From positions 1 to 51,038 of the forward strand of contig JAIRWF010000044.1 in assembly GCA_031253335.1 (NCBI GenBank): DNA of 51,038 bases, given 5' to 3'. Numbering within the stretch: position 1 is the first letter of the stretch; every line of letters begins with the position of its first letter. Shown here piece after piece: positions 9,626 through 17,592 of the stretch. The translations under genes and the position numbers were made by a program. This DNA comes from Streptococcaceae bacterium (GTDB lineage Bacteria; Bacillota; Bacilli; Lactobacillales; Streptococcaceae). Below the pieces are notes generated by a model. It worked only from the letters and a program-made list of their open reading frames with translations. It searched no databases and was not told the DNA's origin.

Positions 9626-9904
9626 ATGGCAAACAAACAAGATATCGTAGCAGCAGTTGCGAAAAAAGCAGGTCTTACTAAGAAAGACGCTGAGAAGGCT
9701 GTCAACGCTTTCACTGATGAAGTGAAGGCTGTCCTTAAGAAAAAAGGTAAAGTACAGTTGATTGGTTTTGGTACTTTCGAGACTCGCAAGCGCGCAGCTC
9801 GTGAAGGCCGTAACCCTCAGACAGGTAAGGCTCTTAAGATTCCTGCAACGACAGTTCCTGCTTTCAAGGCTGGTAAAGCCCTCAAGGATGCTGTTAAGAA
9901 ATAA
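9626..9904 (+). CDS. hup: DNA-binding protein HU
   Basis: 92 residues. [29 protein letters not shown] is the helical dimerisation part, and [21 protein letters not shown] is the beta arm that wraps the minor groove, with the proline for DNA bending in RNPQTG. HU is an abundant nucleoid protein, essential in some cocci. The gene is monocistronic with a strong promoter, a strong ribosome site and a strong terminator, as expected for high expression. Confidence 0.98.
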   Translation: MANKQDIVAAVAKKAGLTKKDAEKAVNAFTDEVKAVLKKKGKVQLIGFGTFETRKRAAREGRNPQTGKALKIPATTVPAFKAGKALKDAVKK

Positions 9905-9926
9905 TCACTGATTATCTCTTGAAAAG

Positions 9927-9946
9927 ACACCTTCGGGTGTTTTTTT
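9927..9946 (+). terminator. Terminator of hup
   Basis: ACACC, TTCG tetraloop, GGTGT, then six or seven T. Confidence 0.92.
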
Positions 9947-9963
9947 GTGCACAAAAGTACGCA

Positions 9964-9986
9964 AAAACGCCCCAACGAGGCGTTTT
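9964..9986 (-). terminator. Terminator of pbp
   Basis: Arms AAAACGCC and GGCGTTTT with a 7-nt loop, 9 bp after the minus-strand pbp stop. It can work in both directions. Confidence 0.8.
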
Positions 9987-9995
9987 ATAAAAGGC

Positions 9996-12191
9996 TTATT
10001 GTTTCGCACTTGACGAAGGTGCAGGCGCTGCACTAGAGGCAGGCGCGCTGCTACTTGCTATTTCTTTTGAGGATGAGCTGACAGGTGGGGTATAGATGAC
10101 AGCTCCAGGCATGTAAAGCTCGCCATTGTAACGTTTGAGATCAGACGGCATGGTCCAGTCAGTGTTCGTGCTATTTGGATAGAAATAGCTCATCATATCA
10201 TGGAAGGTACGACCTGCGGCGTATTGCTCGTCCATCCCAGCAACAGGCTGCATCCGATTTGTGTAACCTGTCCAGACAGCCATGGAGTAGTCTGTTGAGT
10301 AGCCCACGATATTTTCATCTGGGTTAATACCGAAGCCTTCGAGGTTAATTCCTGCAGCATTCGCCATGGCTTGTGCGTATTGATCATCGGTATAGTTTGA
10401 GGTTCCGGTCTTTGCAGCAAGAGGCACACCAGATACGTTGGCTGCTTGTGGACCTGTTGGTAAAGGATTTGGTACATTACCCAAGAGAACGCTCTTTAGG
10501 ATATCTGTGATGATGTAGGCAGTATCTGCAGACATGACTTGTTTCGAGCTATTGGTGAGATCTTTTGAACTACCATCTGCAAAGACAATTTTGTTGACAT
10601 AGTAAGGGCTTGTATAATAGCCGCCGTTTGAGAAGGCTGCATAGGCGGCAGCCATCTTTTCGGTCGAGGCGCCATATTTGGCGTCGGTGCTGTTGGAGTT
10701 CGAGGAGATAGCATTGGCATAGACCTCACTTGGGTAATATTGAATACCGACGCTTGCAAGAAACTTCGAGGAATTGGTTAAACCTACTGCTTGAAGTGTC
10801 CGAACGGCTGGGATATTCCGGGATTCAGCGAGAGCCGCGCGAATCGTCATCGTGCCATAATAAGAGTTGTCCCAGTCATTGACTGCTGTGGAGGTGTCAG
10901 GGTAGTTGTAAGGCGTGTCTTCGACGTGATCTGCCGTACTCTTGTAGATGCCATACTGAAAAGCTGGGCCGTAATCGGTCAGGGGCTTCATGGCCGAACC
11001 AAAGTCGCGGTCAGTAGAGACAGCTTGGTTAAAGCCAAAGGAGACATTTGGCTGATGTCTGCCACCAAGCTGAGCAATGACGGCACCTGTTTTGACATTG
11101 ACAATGGTTGAGGCAATCTGGAACTTGTCATCAGGCAGTGGCACCTCGTTGTTGATGACGTTAAAAAGTTGTTGTTGCGCCGCAGAATCAAGTGGCGTAT
11201 ATATCTTCATACTGGTTGTCGTCGGATTTTTGCCAGTTTCTTTTTCAATCTGAGCGACGACTTCGGTCACATAGTTTTGGAGGTCTTGTGGGATGCCTTG
11301 TGTGGTTGTCTTATGAGGAAGAAGACCAGTAGTTAAAGGCTCAGCAATTGCTTTGGTTTCTTGAGCTTGGGTGATTTTGCCGTATTTGTACATGGCTTGA
11401 AGCACAAGATCCCGGCGTTCCTTCGTTAAAGTTGGATTTGTATAGGGATCGTAGGTGTATGGCGCATTGACCATCCCTGCAAGCATAGCGGTCTGTGCAA
11501 GGTCAATCTGACTCAGGGGTTTTCCAAAGTAGTTCTCGGCGGCTGTTTGCATCCCGTAATTGCCATTGCCGACATAGACTTTGTTGAGGTAAAGCGTCAA
11601 AATCTGCTCTTTGGACATCTCTTTTTCAAGGTTAATCGCCATCCAAGCTTCTTGGGCTTTGCGCTTTAGGGTCGCATCACTCTCGGCGGTTGAGAAAAAG
11701 CTGAGCTTGATGAGCTGCTGCGTGATGGTTGAGCCACCCTGTGTGGTGTCTGAAGTGGAGTTGTGAATAACTGAGCTGATGATACGTTGTGGGTCAACGC
11801 CCTTTTCATAGAAGAAGTTGTGATCTTCGATACTTGTGATGGCATTGACCATGGTCATTGGCACCTGGTCGGTAGATACCAACACGCGTTGCTGGGCACC
11901 TAGGGAGGCGACAACTTTATCGTTTTTATCGAGGATGGTTGTATTGGGTTGACTTTCAAGCTTTGAGATGTCAAGCTTGGGTGAGGAGGCAGCGTAGGAA
12001 ACAAAAAGAAGAGCTGCCGCAATAAAAGCAATCAATCCAACGGTAAGGATAGGAATCGCAATCCACTTGAAAAGGCGTCCCCAACGGAATTTTTTGTGGG
12101 ACGTATTGGGCTTTTTAGTGGATGTGCGCGCGCTAGATGCAGTCTTTTTCGGATGAACGTTGACTTTACGTTTTACAGGTGTTTGTGCCAT
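9996..12191 (-). CDS. Class A penicillin-binding protein (transglycosylase/transpeptidase, PBP1A/2A type)
   Basis: 731 residues. A basic cytoplasmic tail (1-45) precedes one membrane segment (about 47-72). The GT51 transglycosylase follows with EDHNFFYEKGVDPQRI, which holds the catalytic Glu, and QGGSTITQQLIKL. The transpeptidase has SAMK (in DFGSAMKPLTDYGP), SRN and KTG (AAKTGTSN). The C-terminal tail is Ser/Ala/Pro-rich. The protein polymerises and cross-links peptidoglycan at the outer face of the membrane. The start codon follows the recU stop with no gap (TAA-ATG), the conserved recU-pbp arrangement of Firmicutes. Which of PBP1a or PBP2a it equals cannot be settled by eye. Confidence 0.94.
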   Translation of the reverse strand: MAQTPVKRKVNVHPKKTASSARTSTKKPNTSHKKFRWGRLFKWIAIPILTVGLIAFIAAALLFVSYAASSPKLDISKLESQPNTTILDKNDKVVASLGAQQRVLVSTDQVPMTMVNAITSIEDHNFFYEKGVDPQRIISSVIHNSTSDTTQGGSTITQQLIKLSFFSTAESDATLKRKAQEAWMAINLEKEMSKEQILTLYLNKVYVGNGNYGMQTAAENYFGKPLSQIDLAQTAMLAGMVNAPYTYDPYTNPTLTKERRDLVLQAMYKYGKITQAQETKAIAEPLTTGLLPHKTTTQGIPQDLQNYVTEVVAQIEKETGKNPTTTSMKIYTPLDSAAQQQLFNVINNEVPLPDDKFQIASTIVNVKTGAVIAQLGGRHQPNVSFGFNQAVSTDRDFGSAMKPLTDYGPAFQYGIYKSTADHVEDTPYNYPDTSTAVNDWDNSYYGTMTIRAALAESRNIPAVRTLQAVGLTNSSKFLASVGIQYYPSEVYANAISSNSNSTDAKYGASTEKMAAAYAAFSNGGYYTSPYYVNKIVFADGSSKDLTNSSKQVMSADTAYIITDILKSVLLGNVPNPLPTGPQAANVSGVPLAAKTGTSNYTDDQYAQAMANAAGINLEGFGINPDENIVGYSTDYSMAVWTGYTNRMQPVAGMDEQYAAGRTFHDMMSYFYPNSTNTDWTMPSDLKRYNGELYMPGAVIYTPPVSSSSKEIASSSAPASSAAPAPSSSAKQ

Positions 12192-12812
12192 TTATGAAAG
12201 TCCTAACTGTTGATTGATAATGTCAAGATAGGGGATACGGGGAATTTGCTGGTTGGAGATGAGCTGCCCCTCGCTGCGAATTTGCGAGATAGGTAGAGAT
12301 TTAAGTCCTTTATGGACGTCGTAGAAGGCTGCCAAATTTGAAGCCGGGAAATAATAGGTCTCATCAAGGAGTGAAAAGTGTAAAAGAACAAATGCAATCG
12401 CACCTTGAGCAAGTACCGCCTTCATGTGCTCGATTTGGTGCGGGTGGAAATTCTTCAAGGGGAAAGAGAGTTTTTGCTTGGTTTCCTTAGCTTCAAAATC
12501 CAGGTAGTGTCCTTTGTAAACCCCTGAATAATCGGTTGTGGAGGCCTCTCTAAAGTACGCTTCGGTAATCTTTGCCCGGCTTCGTTTGGGATATTCGACA
12601 TGGACGATTTGCACGGGCGTTGGCTTTTTATGAACAACGGCAAGACCATGCGTCAAGTAGTAGTCATTCGTTGCGTTAATGTCTGCTTCAAAGGACATGC
12701 CCCGTCCTGCAAAGTTGATAGGACTTGTTTTTGAAGAACTTTTGGGATGACTTTGAGCGTTGTCAAATTTGACAGCAGGCGATTTGCGAATGCCACCTGG
12801 GTAGTTGACCAT
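12192..12812 (-). CDS. recU: Holliday junction resolvase RecU
   Basis: 206 residues, normal for Rec[36 protein letters not shown] is the N-terminal core with the catalytic Glu/Asp region, and [37 protein letters not shown] holds the second acidic and Lys residues of the nuclease site. It cuts four-way junctions during recombination and segregation. An AAGGAG site precedes the ATG. The N-terminal part has one exact GTCAAATTTGAC copy encoding VKFD, and two more lie in its upstream region. Confidence 0.95.
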   Translation of the reverse strand: MVNYPGGIRKSPAVKFDNAQSHPKSSSKTSPINFAGRGMSFEADINATNDYYLTHGLAVVHKKPTPVQIVHVEYPKRSRAKITEAYFREASTTDYSGVYKGHYLDFEAKETKQKLSFPLKNFHPHQIEHMKAVLAQGAIAFVLLHFSLLDETYYFPASNLAAFYDVHKGLKSLPISQIRSEGQLISNQQIPRIPYLDIINQQLGLS

Positions 12813-12840
12813 GCCACACTCCTTGTCTAAGTTTTCCTAT

Positions 12841-12849
12841 ATTATAGCA
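12841..12849 (-). promoter_or_regulatory. Extended -10 promoter of recU-pbp
   Basis: Minus strand TG-c-TATAAT, about 28 bp before the ATG; AAGGAG lies in the short leader. Two GTCAAATTTGAC palindromes lie upstream at 12868-12879 and 12906-12917. Confidence 0.6.
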
Positions 12850-12960
12850 TAATCAAAAATAATTTTTGTCAAATTTGACAAGTCAAAAAGATGAAAAAAT
12901 GAGCCGTCAAATTTGACAGAAAAACGGTTCACATAATCTTTAAAAAATCTGTAAGTTAGC

Positions 12961-12989
12961 TTGCAAAAAATCTAAAAATTTGCTATAAT
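12961..12989 (+). promoter_or_regulatory. Promoter of the giant coiled-coil gene
   Basis: -35 TTGCAA (12961-12966), 17 bp, extended -10 TG-c-TATAAT (12981-12989). The leader contains AGAGGGAT before the ATG at 13026. Confidence 0.7.
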
Positions 12990-13025
12990 AGGCGCTAAAA
13001 TAGCGGAAATTAGAGGGATTAGTGT

Positions 13026-16000
13026 ATGAGTGAAAAACCAAGACGATCATTTTTAGGAGGGCTCTTTGGTGGGGGAGGCGGCGAGACAGGCAGCACGCCA
13101 AGGCCGACTGTCACACTTGAAGAAGAAAACTCACAAGCCTTACCACGTGAAGCAACGCGTACGCGTGCTTTTTCGCAACCTGTCAATACCGCTGATGACA
13201 CTTTAGAAAATTATCAAAATGAGTTGAAGGTTTACGAAAACCATCGTCAAGACTACGCGGGGCAAAAGACAAATTACGATAAGATTTTAACCGAATATAG
13301 CTCAGCTCGTCAGTCTCTTGAGGGACTGCTTGCTGATTTCACGACCTTAGCAACAGAAATGAAAAATGCCAAAGGCCTTTACGACGTTGATTACAAGGAC
13401 TACACTGAGCAAAAAGCTTCTTATGAGGAAGTTAAGAGTGGCTACGAATTCGCAACGCAGACTCACTCAGACCTCCTGGGTCAATTAACACAGACGCGTG
13501 CCGATATGGGCTTGCGTGACATTCGTATCCAAGAGACTAAGAAAAATGTGGCTACTGTTGCCGAAGAATTTGAAGCCTCTGCGAATGCACATACCGAAAA
13601 ACAAGCTACCGTTGATACCTTGCAAGCTGCCTACAATGAGCTGGATAACGAGAAGAAGTCCACCTCAAGCAAGTTCGATGATCTTGCCAAAGACTATGAT
13701 GATAAAAAACCTGGTTATGACCAAGCCAAGGCTCGCTTTGAGTATGCCGAAGAGACTAAAGGTGACTTCGAGACCCTGACTGAGCAGAACCGCCAGATGA
13801 CGGCTCAGGTGGAGGTCGCAAAAGCCAACTACGATGAGATTAAAGCGATTCGTGACGAGCACGATGAAGATGCCGCAATCAATGAAGAAATCGACAGCTT
13901 CACACATCAGCCACTTGCAACGATTGATGACAGCTACCAAGAAAAAGAAGCTGCATTTAGCAAGCTTGAAGCAGAATACACCAGCTTAAAAGAACGCTAC
14001 GAGCAAGAGTCAGCCAATTTCGCACGTATTGAAAAGAATTACAATGACCTCAAAGGCTCAGAAAACGCTAACCGTGTAGCTCTGCATTATGTCAGTGAAG
14101 AATACACCAGTGCCAAAGACCTTCTCTCACAGATCCGCGAGCAATACCTCCCCATCGAAAAAGACTACAACAAAGAAAAGCAAATTTTCGAAGTCATTCA
14201 TAAAAACTACGTCCAAATCAAAGACATGGCGGACGAGGCTGCGCGCAACCGTGAAGAAGCGCAACAAAAGGCAAACGACGCGCAAGAAACCTATGACAAA
14301 GTCGAAGAAGCCTACAACTTTGTTCATACGCAAAGCGGAATTCTTCAGCAAAACCTGGCTACAAAAGAGGCTCAGTACAAAGAGATTGCAGATGATTACG
14401 ATGAGATTGTTGCCCATTTTAACGACGTAAAGACAACGTTTGAGCCACTCTCTGAAGAGTATCAAAAGACGCAGGAGAAGCTCAATCTCTTAACCACGAA
14501 ACTCGCTGAAGCCGAGAGCGCGTTGACAAGTGCTCAAAGTGCGCGTGATGCTGCAAAAATTGAACTTAATACGGCGACAGAAAAGCTGGCGGCTGCAAGG
14601 GCAGAGCTTGATGGCTTCCAGAGCGAGTACGACGCGCTTGAGAAGACGGCAAACACGCTTGATACACAAGTGGCTCAAGCCGACGATCTCTCACAAAAGA
14701 GTTATGCAACCGCTCAAGAACGCTATGCCACAGTTTCTGAAAGATATGGCAAATTGGCTGCTGCTTACGAAAGCTTTAACAAAACCTATGAGAGCTACTC
14801 TCAGCGCTATGATGAGACGTCAAACGAGCATGCACGTGTGGCGAGCCTATACCGTCTGGCTGATGATGAGTATAAGAACATCGAAGTAAGCCACAGCGCC
14901 TTTTTGAAGCACGGTCAAGATATTTCAAACCTTTACGACAAAGTCATGGCGAAATATACAGACGATAAAGCTTACTATGATAAGGTCTATGCAGAATACA
15001 CTAAACTCAAAGAAAGTCAAAACGATGTTGAAGACAAAAAGCGGAGCTTTGACCTCGCCGCACAGAAGATTAAGACGATCCTCGTGCAAGATAACAGTCT
15101 GACCTTCCCAATCTATGAAGCCACGGGGCAAAACTATGTGGATGCCTTCAATCTCCCTGAGGTCGAAGAAGCCGCCAATGGCAGCCTCCTCCTCAAAAAT
15201 AAGCCACAGCTCTCAACTTGGAGCGCTACCTTTAAAAATGTCCGAAATGAGCTTGCAACCGCTGCGAGTCTTCTTTCAACGTCACTCAATGTGTATGAGA
15301 CCACATATAATCACTACCTTGAAGTCGGTGGCGATCGGCTTAAAGCTTTAGGCAACGATGAAAAGGCTTATGAGGGGATTGATTTAGCGCATTATATCTC
15401 AATCCTTGATGAGCAGGCAGCGACTTGGCAAGACGAATACAGCGAGCGTGAGGCAGCATTTGCGCCACTTGCAAACGCATACCGTGACTACTTGGAACGC
15501 GAGCGCCAGTTGTTAAACCTTGTAACCGCCAATGCGAGTGCACAAGATGGCGTCCAAGCCGTTATTAACGTGATTAACAGCATTCCAGATTATACAGATA
15601 TGTACAGCACATCCTATGGCGACCTCAATTCACTTGCAAGCCTTTTAGGCATCCCTGTTTCAGAGATGACGAAGCCAAAAGACGCAGCAGAATTGCGCAC
15701 CATCCTCACGTCAGCTTATTACGATCGGGCGCATGCGATGATTGCCTCAAACGTGTCAGCCTTTACGACGAATCTCAATAATTTACGTGCCAACTATGAA
15801 GCAAGTCTCGACAACTTGAAAAAGCAATTAGGCTACTTTACCGTCTCAACAGGTATCCCGACGAGTCAGATAGAGCTAACAGGCGTTCTAAATGATTCGA
15901 TTGATTTGGCACAGTACTTTGAGACAGGTCTCAAGAACAACATGGACAAGCTCTCTGCGATGCTTGGTGGCGTTTCCTCGCTTGTCAATGTCATCCGCAA

Positions 16001-16265
16001 GTCTGGAAATCTAAGTAAAGTGGCGAATCGCACGATTGATGCATCGGCTGATAGTACGCTCGTCCTGCCAGATAAGCCAGTAACCATGTCGCAAGATTTA
16101 CTCGTGACGGATATTGTGGTTCATGCTCCAAAGAGTGTGCCAATTCCTGTGGAACCTGCAAAACCAACAGATGTTGCTGTCTTGCCAACAGCACCAGTTG
16201 CCATGCCAGAGCTTCCTGCACGCGTGGAACGTGTCGAAGCACCAGAAGAAGCAGTTGCAATTTGA
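13026..16265 (+). CDS. Giant cytoplasmic coiled-coil protein with aromatic heptads, function unknown
   Basis: 1079 residues, no signal peptide and no membrane helix. The first 25 residues (RRSFLGGLFGGGGGETG) are basic, hydrophobic and Gly-rich and could be a membrane-contact or assembly tip. Residues about 55-690 are nearly continuous coiled coil in which Tyr or Phe recurs every seventh residue, as in NYQNELKVYENHRQDYAGQ and YATAQERYATVSERYGK. Residues about 690-1010 are less regular and helical. The end (about 1025-1079) is rich in Pro, Val and Ala. It is monocistronic, with its own promoter and terminator. I do not recognise the family. A filament-forming or scaffold role is inference from the repeat alone. 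Confidence 0.85.
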   Translation: MSEKPRRSFLGGLFGGGGGETGSTPRPTVTLEEENSQALPREATRTRAFSQPVNTADDTLENYQNELKVYENHRQDYAGQKTNYDKILTEYSSARQSLEGLLADFTTLATEMKNAKGLYDVDYKDYTEQKASYEEVKSGYEFATQTHSDLLGQLTQTRADMGLRDIRIQETKKNVATVAEEFEASANAHTEKQATVDTLQAAYNELDNEKKSTSSKFDDLAKDYDDKKPGYDQAKARFEYAEETKGDFETLTEQNRQMTAQVEVAKANYDEIKAIRDEHDEDAAINEEIDSFTHQPLATIDDSYQEKEAAFSKLEAEYTSLKERYEQESANFARIEKNYNDLKGSENANRVALHYVSEEYTSAKDLLSQIREQYLPIEKDYNKEKQIFEVIHKNYVQIKDMADEAARNREEAQQKANDAQETYDKVEEAYNFVHTQSGILQQNLATKEAQYKEIADDYDEIVAHFNDVKTTFEPLSEEYQKTQEKLNLLTTKLAEAESALTSAQSARDAAKIELNTATEKLAAARAELDGFQSEYDALEKTANTLDTQVAQADDLSQKSYATAQERYATVSERYGKLAAAYESFNKTYESYSQRYDETSNEHARVASLYRLADDEYKNIEVSHSAFLKHGQDISNLYDKVMAKYTDDKAYYDKVYAEYTKLKESQNDVEDKKRSFDLAAQKIKTILVQDNSLTFPIYEATGQNYVDAFNLPEVEEAANGSLLLKNKPQLSTWSATFKNVRNELATAASLLSTSLNVYETTYNHYLEVGGDRLKALGNDEKAYEGIDLAHYISILDEQAATWQDEYSEREAAFAPLANAYRDYLERERQLLNLVTANASAQDGVQAVINVINSIPDYTDMYSTSYGDLNSLASLLGIPVSEMTKPKDAAELRTILTSAYYDRAHAMIASNVSAFTTNLNNLRANYEASLDNLKKQLGYFTVSTGIPTSQIELTGVLNDSIDLAQYFETGLKNNMDKLSAMLGGVSSLVNVIRKSGNLSKVANRTIDASADSTLVLPDKPVTMSQDLLVTDIVVHAPKSVPIPVEPAKPTDVAVLPTAPVAMPELPARVERVEAPEEAVAI

Positions 16266-16279
16266 TAATTGGCTTTCTA

Positions 16280-16306
16280 GCCTTTGGAGATACCAAAGGC
16301 TTTTTT
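16280..16306 (+). terminator. Terminator of the coiled-coil gene
   Basis: GCCTTTGG, AGATA loop, CCAAAGGC, then six T. Confidence 0.93.
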
Positions 16307-16317
16307 GTCGCTTTTTC

Positions 16318-16346
16318 TTGACAAGCGATGTTTCATTTGCTAAAAT
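16318..16346 (+). promoter_or_regulatory. Strong promoter of the tRNA operon
   Basis: -35 TTGACA (16318-16323), 17 bp, extended -10 TG-c-TAAAAT (16338-16346). The consensus quality fits a stable-RNA promoter. Confidence 0.85.
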
Positions 16347-16351
16347 ATAGA

Positions 16352-16463
16352 AGTTGCTTTATAGCAACGGGAAGTTGGGAGTTTAGCTCAGCTAACAAGA
16401 CGAAGTCGAGTTTGTGTCGAGGGTTTACCCGAGATAACAGGGACTTGTCCCAGCGTGCTAAAC
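16352..16463 (+). repeat. Hairpin-rich leader of the tRNA operon with a duplicated tRNA-Val 5' end
   Basis: First a hairpin GTTGC/GCAAC, then bases 16377-16393, identical to the first 17 nt of the tRNA-Val gene at 16471. The rest folds on paper into a closed domain: outer arms GTTTAGC (16381-16387) and GCTAAAC (16457-16463), with small hairpins inside, including GAC/GTC with a GAA loop, CGAGGG/CCCGAG with a TTTA loop, and GGGAC/GTCCC. It is not a tRNA, because the D-arm start is not followed by an anticodon arm. Confidence 0.7.
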
Positions 16464-16470
16464 GGACAAA

Positions 16471-16543
16471 GGGAGTTTAGCTCAGCTGGGAGAGCGTCTG
16501 CCTTACAAGCAGAGGGTCAGCGGTTCGATCCCGTTAACTCCCA
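16471..16543 (+). tRNA. tRNA-Val (anticodon TAC)
   Basis: 73 nt. The acceptor arms GGGAGTT and AACTCCC pair fully. The anticodon loop CTTACAA sits between TCTGC and GCAGA, and the T-loop is TTCGATC. No CCA is encoded. Confidence 0.97.
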
Positions 16544-16587
16544 TGGCCTTGTGGCCTGATGCAACTTGAGTGCATCACAAAAATATC

Positions 16588-16668
16588 GGAGGGGTAGCGA
16601 AGTGGCTAAACGCGGCGGACTGTAAATCCGCTCCTTCGGGTTCGGTGGTTCGAATCCACTCCCCTCCA
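16588..16668 (+). tRNA. tRNA-Tyr (anticodon GTA)
   Basis: 81 nt, class II. Acceptor arms are GGAGGGG and CCCCTCC. The anticodon loop CTGTAAA lies between GCGGA and TCCGC, and a long variable arm (CTCCTTCGGGTTCGG region) follows. Confidence 0.97.
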
Positions 16669-16701
16669 TAGACCGTCCAGAGGTTGCTCTGGGCATTTTA
16701 T

Positions 16702-16772
16702 ACGGGCATAGTATAATGGTAGTACAAAGGTCTCCAAAACCTTCGGTGTGGGTTCAACTCCTACTGCCCGTG
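16702..16772 (+). tRNA. tRNA-Trp (anticodon CCA)
   Basis: 71 nt. Acceptor arms are ACGGGCA and TGCCCGT with discriminator G. The anticodon loop CTCCAAA lies between AAGGT and ACCTT. Confidence 0.96.
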
Positions 16773-16852
16773 TTGGAAGTTGCTCCGAGGTTTGTGGGGA
16801 CTTTCAAACAGACGATTGCGGATCAAGGTTTAGCCCTTCTCGCAACAGTTAT

Positions 16853-16926
16853 GGCGGATGTGGTGAAGTGGTTAACACACCAGTTTGTGGCACTGGCATT
16901 CGTGAGTTCGATTCTCATCATCCGCC
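16853..16926 (+). tRNA. tRNA-His (anticodon GTG)
   Basis: 74 nt including the extra 5' G that pairs with C73. Acceptor arms are GCGGATG and CATCCGC. The anticodon loop TTGTGGC lies between CCAGT and ACTGG. Confidence 0.95.
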
Positions 16927-16928
16927 CT

Positions 16929-17160
16929 TGCTGTCAATCTTCCTGCTTTAGCAGGTTAGATTGACAGCGCACAGGAACAAATCGACTGTGTTCCTAAGCA
17001 CAATCTTCCTGCTTTAGCTGGTTAGATTGACAGCACACAGGAGCAAATCGACTGTGTTCCTAAGCACAATCATCCTGCTTTAGCAGGTTAGATTGAGAGG
17101 ATTTAGGAGCAACGCGACTGTGTTCATCACTCCAATCTTATTGTTTTAAGCAGGTTGCAT
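16929..17160 (+). repeat. 66-bp tandem hairpin array after tRNA-His
   Basis: The motif CCTGC-TTTA-GC recurs at 16942, 17008 and 17074 (period 66), with a decayed copy near 17140. The first unit folds as outer arms CTGTCAATC/GATTGACAG, an internal loop of TT against TTA, inner arms CCTGC/GCAGG and a TTTA loop. Each unit also has a second hairpin, AGGAACA/TGTTCCT. The same TTTA hairpin with other outer arms forms the array after pdhD. Confidence 0.85.
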
Positions 17161-17195
17161 GGCGATACGCGTTAGTAGTGCAATTGTGTACATCA

Positions 17196-17267
17196 TGGGA
17201 TATAGCCAAGCGGTAAGGCAAGGGACTTTGACTCCCTCATGCGCAAGTTCGAATCTTGCTATCCCAA
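17196..17267 (+). tRNA. tRNA-Gln (anticodon TTG)
   Basis: 72 nt. Acceptor arms are TGGGATA and TATCCCA, and the anticodon loop CTTTGAC lies between AGGGA and TCCCT. Confidence 0.96.
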
Positions 17268-17430
17268 TCATAACGCTGTGCGTTATGATTGCCTGAGGGC
17301 ATAGCCCGAGGTAGTTAAAAAAAGAGGTACGAAGTAACTCTATCCTCATAACGCTGTGCGTTATGATTGCCTGAGGGCATAGCCCGAGGTAGTTAAAATG
17401 AGTTGTGAGTAACTCTATCAGTACGCTGTG
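17268..17430 (+). repeat. 78-bp tandem hairpin repeat between tRNA-Gln and tRNA-Leu
   Basis: Two units start at 17269 and 17347 with CATAACGC-tgt-GCGTTATG, followed in both by a hairpin CCT-GGGC-ATA-GCCC-AGG with small internal loops and a GAGGTAGTTA stretch that can pair with a downstream TAACTC. A partial third unit (GTACGCTGTGAGTCAC) leads into tRNA-Leu. Confidence 0.8.
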
Positions 17431-17438
17431 AGTCACTT

Positions 17439-17523
17439 GCCGAAGTGGCGGAATTGGCAGACGCGCCGGACTCAAAATCCGGTTCCCCTTAAAGGAGTAT
17501 CGGTTCGACCCCGATCTTCGGCA
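17439..17523 (+). tRNA. tRNA-Leu (anticodon CAA)
   Basis: 85 nt, class II. Acceptor arms are GCCGAAG and CTTCGGC. The anticodon loop CTCAAAA lies between CCGGA and TCCGG, and a long variable arm follows. Confidence 0.96.
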
Positions 17524-17524
17524 G

Positions 17525-17546
17525 ATGCACCTGAGGGTGCTTTTTT
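17525..17546 (+). terminator. Terminator of the tRNA operon
   Basis: GCACC and GGTGC arms with a short loop, then six T. Confidence 0.9.
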
Positions 17547-17577
17547 AATCTTTTGCCTCTTGAAAAATACTGCTTTT

Positions 17578-17586
17578 TGTTATAAT
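17578..17586 (+). promoter_or_regulatory. Extended -10 promoter of the DHH gene, predicting a leaderless mRNA
   Basis: TG-t-TATAAT, then six bases, then ATG at 17593. No ribosome site lies before the ATG. Confidence 0.7.
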
Positions 17587-17592
17587 AGCGCC

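Noticed and set aside
16377-16463. A seventh tRNA gene
   Set aside because: Only the acceptor and D-arm 5' portion match; no anticodon or T arm can be formed.
17428-17592. DHH gene starting inside tRNA-Leu
   Set aside because: The extension is translated tRNA and terminator sequence; the ATG at 17593 fits the domain start.
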